7,080 nucleotides of DNA from Thermoproteota archaeon (GTDB lineage Archaea > Korarchaeota > Korarchaeia > B14-G2), in assembly GCA_003661385.1 (NCBI GenBank), contig QMWA01000091.1:1-7080 (forward strand), given 5' to 3'. The first letter of the stretch is position 1, and every line of letters starts with the position of its first letter. Shown here piece by piece: positions 6,268 through 7,080 of the stretch. The notes under the pieces are model-generated. The model made no database searches. It had not been told where the DNA came from and worked only from the letters and a program-made list of their open reading frames with translations. The translations under genes were made by a program, and so were the position numbers.

Positions 6268-7080
6268 TAGCTGAAGTCCACCCAGGAGTCTACTTCATAG
6301 AAGGAAGGAACAGGGGGAGGTTCCCCTACTCAAACTCCCTGCTGATAAAGGGCAAGGCCATAGTAGACTTGGGATGCGGCCTCCAGCTTCTGAGGAAGCT
6401 GGCTTCAGAAGTCAGTGTAGCTGTGCTATCGCACACGCATCCAGACCACTGCTCTGGCGCCTGGCTCTTCAACAAGCTGGGCATAAGGGTGCTTTCTCCA
6501 GCAGGCTACCCAACAACCCTAGAGGCCCTGGCAAGGAGGTTTGTCGGAGAGGAGCTGGCCTCAACGTGGATCCAGTACGTCCAGCAGGCTATAGGCTTAA
6601 GGAGCTTCAGGTCAGAGCCATACTGGAGCGGGGAGCCAATCCTAGAGAAGCCAGAGGTCACACCCATCCACACACCAGGCCACACAGCTGACATGCACGT
6701 GATCCTAGTAGACGGGAAAGTCCTCTACTCCTCAGACATAGACCTCACGCCATTCGGCCCGTGGTATGGCCACGAGGAAAGCTGCATCAAACAGCTCGCC
6801 AAGTCAATTGAGAAGGTCATGTCCCTAGATGCAGAGGTCTTGGTGCCAGGCCACAGCCAGCCAGTCTACGGGAGAGAGCAGATAGAGGAGGAGCTGCAGA
6901 GGTACATGGAGGTGCTTGAGGAGAGAACAGCTATGATACTTAGCTTGCTCAGCAAGCCAAGGACGCTAAGAGAGCTCGTTGACATGTCACCAATATACAG
7001 GGTGAAGCCCTACGCCAAGCCTCTGCTAGATTACTGGGAAGCCAACATGATAAGAAAGCACTTAGCTCTTCTAGAGGAGA
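6264..7080 (+). CDS. Metallo-beta-lactamase-fold hydrolase with likely C-terminal winged-helix region (3' end outside window)
   Basis: The frame runs open from the ATG at 6264 to the end of the window, 272 codons plus one base. All metal ligands of a two-metal MBL-fold hydrolase are visible: HTHPDH (H57, H59, D61, H62), H140 in HTPGH, D158 in SSDID and H197 in VPGHS. Residues about 1-200 are the catalytic domain. From about 221 (RTAMILSLLSKPRTLRELVD) the pattern resembles the winged-helix tail of LACTB2-like enzymes. Known relatives include thioesterases, glyoxalase II, lactonases and nucleases, so the substrate cannot be named. The ATG overlaps the TGA of the upstream ATPase (ATGA), giving translational coupling. 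The only purine motif (GGAG, 6258-6261) is too close to act as a normal ribosome binding site. No signal peptide, so it is cytoplasmic. Confidence 0.88.
   Translation, partial: MIAEVHPGVYFIEGRNRGRFPYSNSLLIKGKAIVDLGCGLQLLRKLASEVSVAVLSHTHPDHCSGAWLFNKLGIRVLSPAGYPTTLEALARRFVGEELASTWIQYVQQAIGLRSFRSEPYWSGEPILEKPEVTPIHTPGHTADMHVILVDGKVLYSSDIDLTPFGPWYGHEESCIKQLAKSIEKVMSLDAEVLVPGHSQPVYGREQIEEELQRYMEVLEERTAMILSLLSKPRTLRELVDMSPIYRVKPYAKPLLDYWEANMIRKHLALLEE

Noticed and set aside
6374-6691. Plus-strand open frame of 105 codons near the right end
   Set aside because: It is a shadow of the metallo-hydrolase frame, which encodes a full set of metal ligands across the same bases.
6264-7080. Beta-lactam resistance enzyme
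   Set aside because: The HxHxDH motif defines the broad MBL fold, not lactamase activity. There is no export signal, archaea lack the drug target, and the winged-helix-like tail points elsewhere.

Overview
The window looks like chromosomal DNA from a hyperthermophilic archaeon, most probably of the Thermoproteota (Crenarchaeota). Arginine is written almost only as AGG and isoleucine mostly as ATA. The single clear promoter is an archaeal TATA box that would give an almost leaderless mRNA. Downstream genes carry Shine-Dalgarno motifs of the GGAGGTGATC type. The binding protein begins with a pilin-like (class III) secretion signal rather than a bacterial lipobox. I cannot name the genus.

Layout, all on the + strand. 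Positions 1-750 are the 3' part of a surface-protein gene whose start lies outside the window: a Pro/Ala/Thr/Ser-rich linker followed by an unrecognised C-terminal domain of about 160 residues. Positions 751-829 are intergenic, with a small hairpin and a TATA box. A tight gene cluster then runs to the end of the window: family 5 solute-binding protein (830-2401), a 31-bp gap with a hairpin and T-run, DppB-type permease (2433-3446), DppC-type permease (3457-4317), DppD/OppD-type ATPase (4319-5272), DppF/OppF-type ATPase (5278-6267), and a metallo-beta-lactamase-fold hydrolase (6264-7080). The hydrolase overlaps the ATPase by ATGA and is cut by the window end.

Together, genes 2-6 form a complete peptide/nickel-type (Dpp/Opp) ABC importer: one membrane-anchored receptor, two different permease subunits and two different ATPases. 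Oligopeptides are the likeliest substrate, but this family also takes sugars, nickel and other ligands in archaea, and the sequence does not decide. The hydrolase is translationally coupled to the last ATPase and may act on imported material or may be a housekeeping enzyme that shares the transcript.

There is no CRISPR array, RNA gene, insertion sequence or phage gene. I found no convincing new multi-gene system. The points worth a second look are the coupled hydrolase, the pilin-like signal on the receptor, the Pro-to-Ala change after Walker B in the second ATPase, a 29-bp exact repeat between the two ATPase genes, and a strong excess of the tetranucleotide AGCT.
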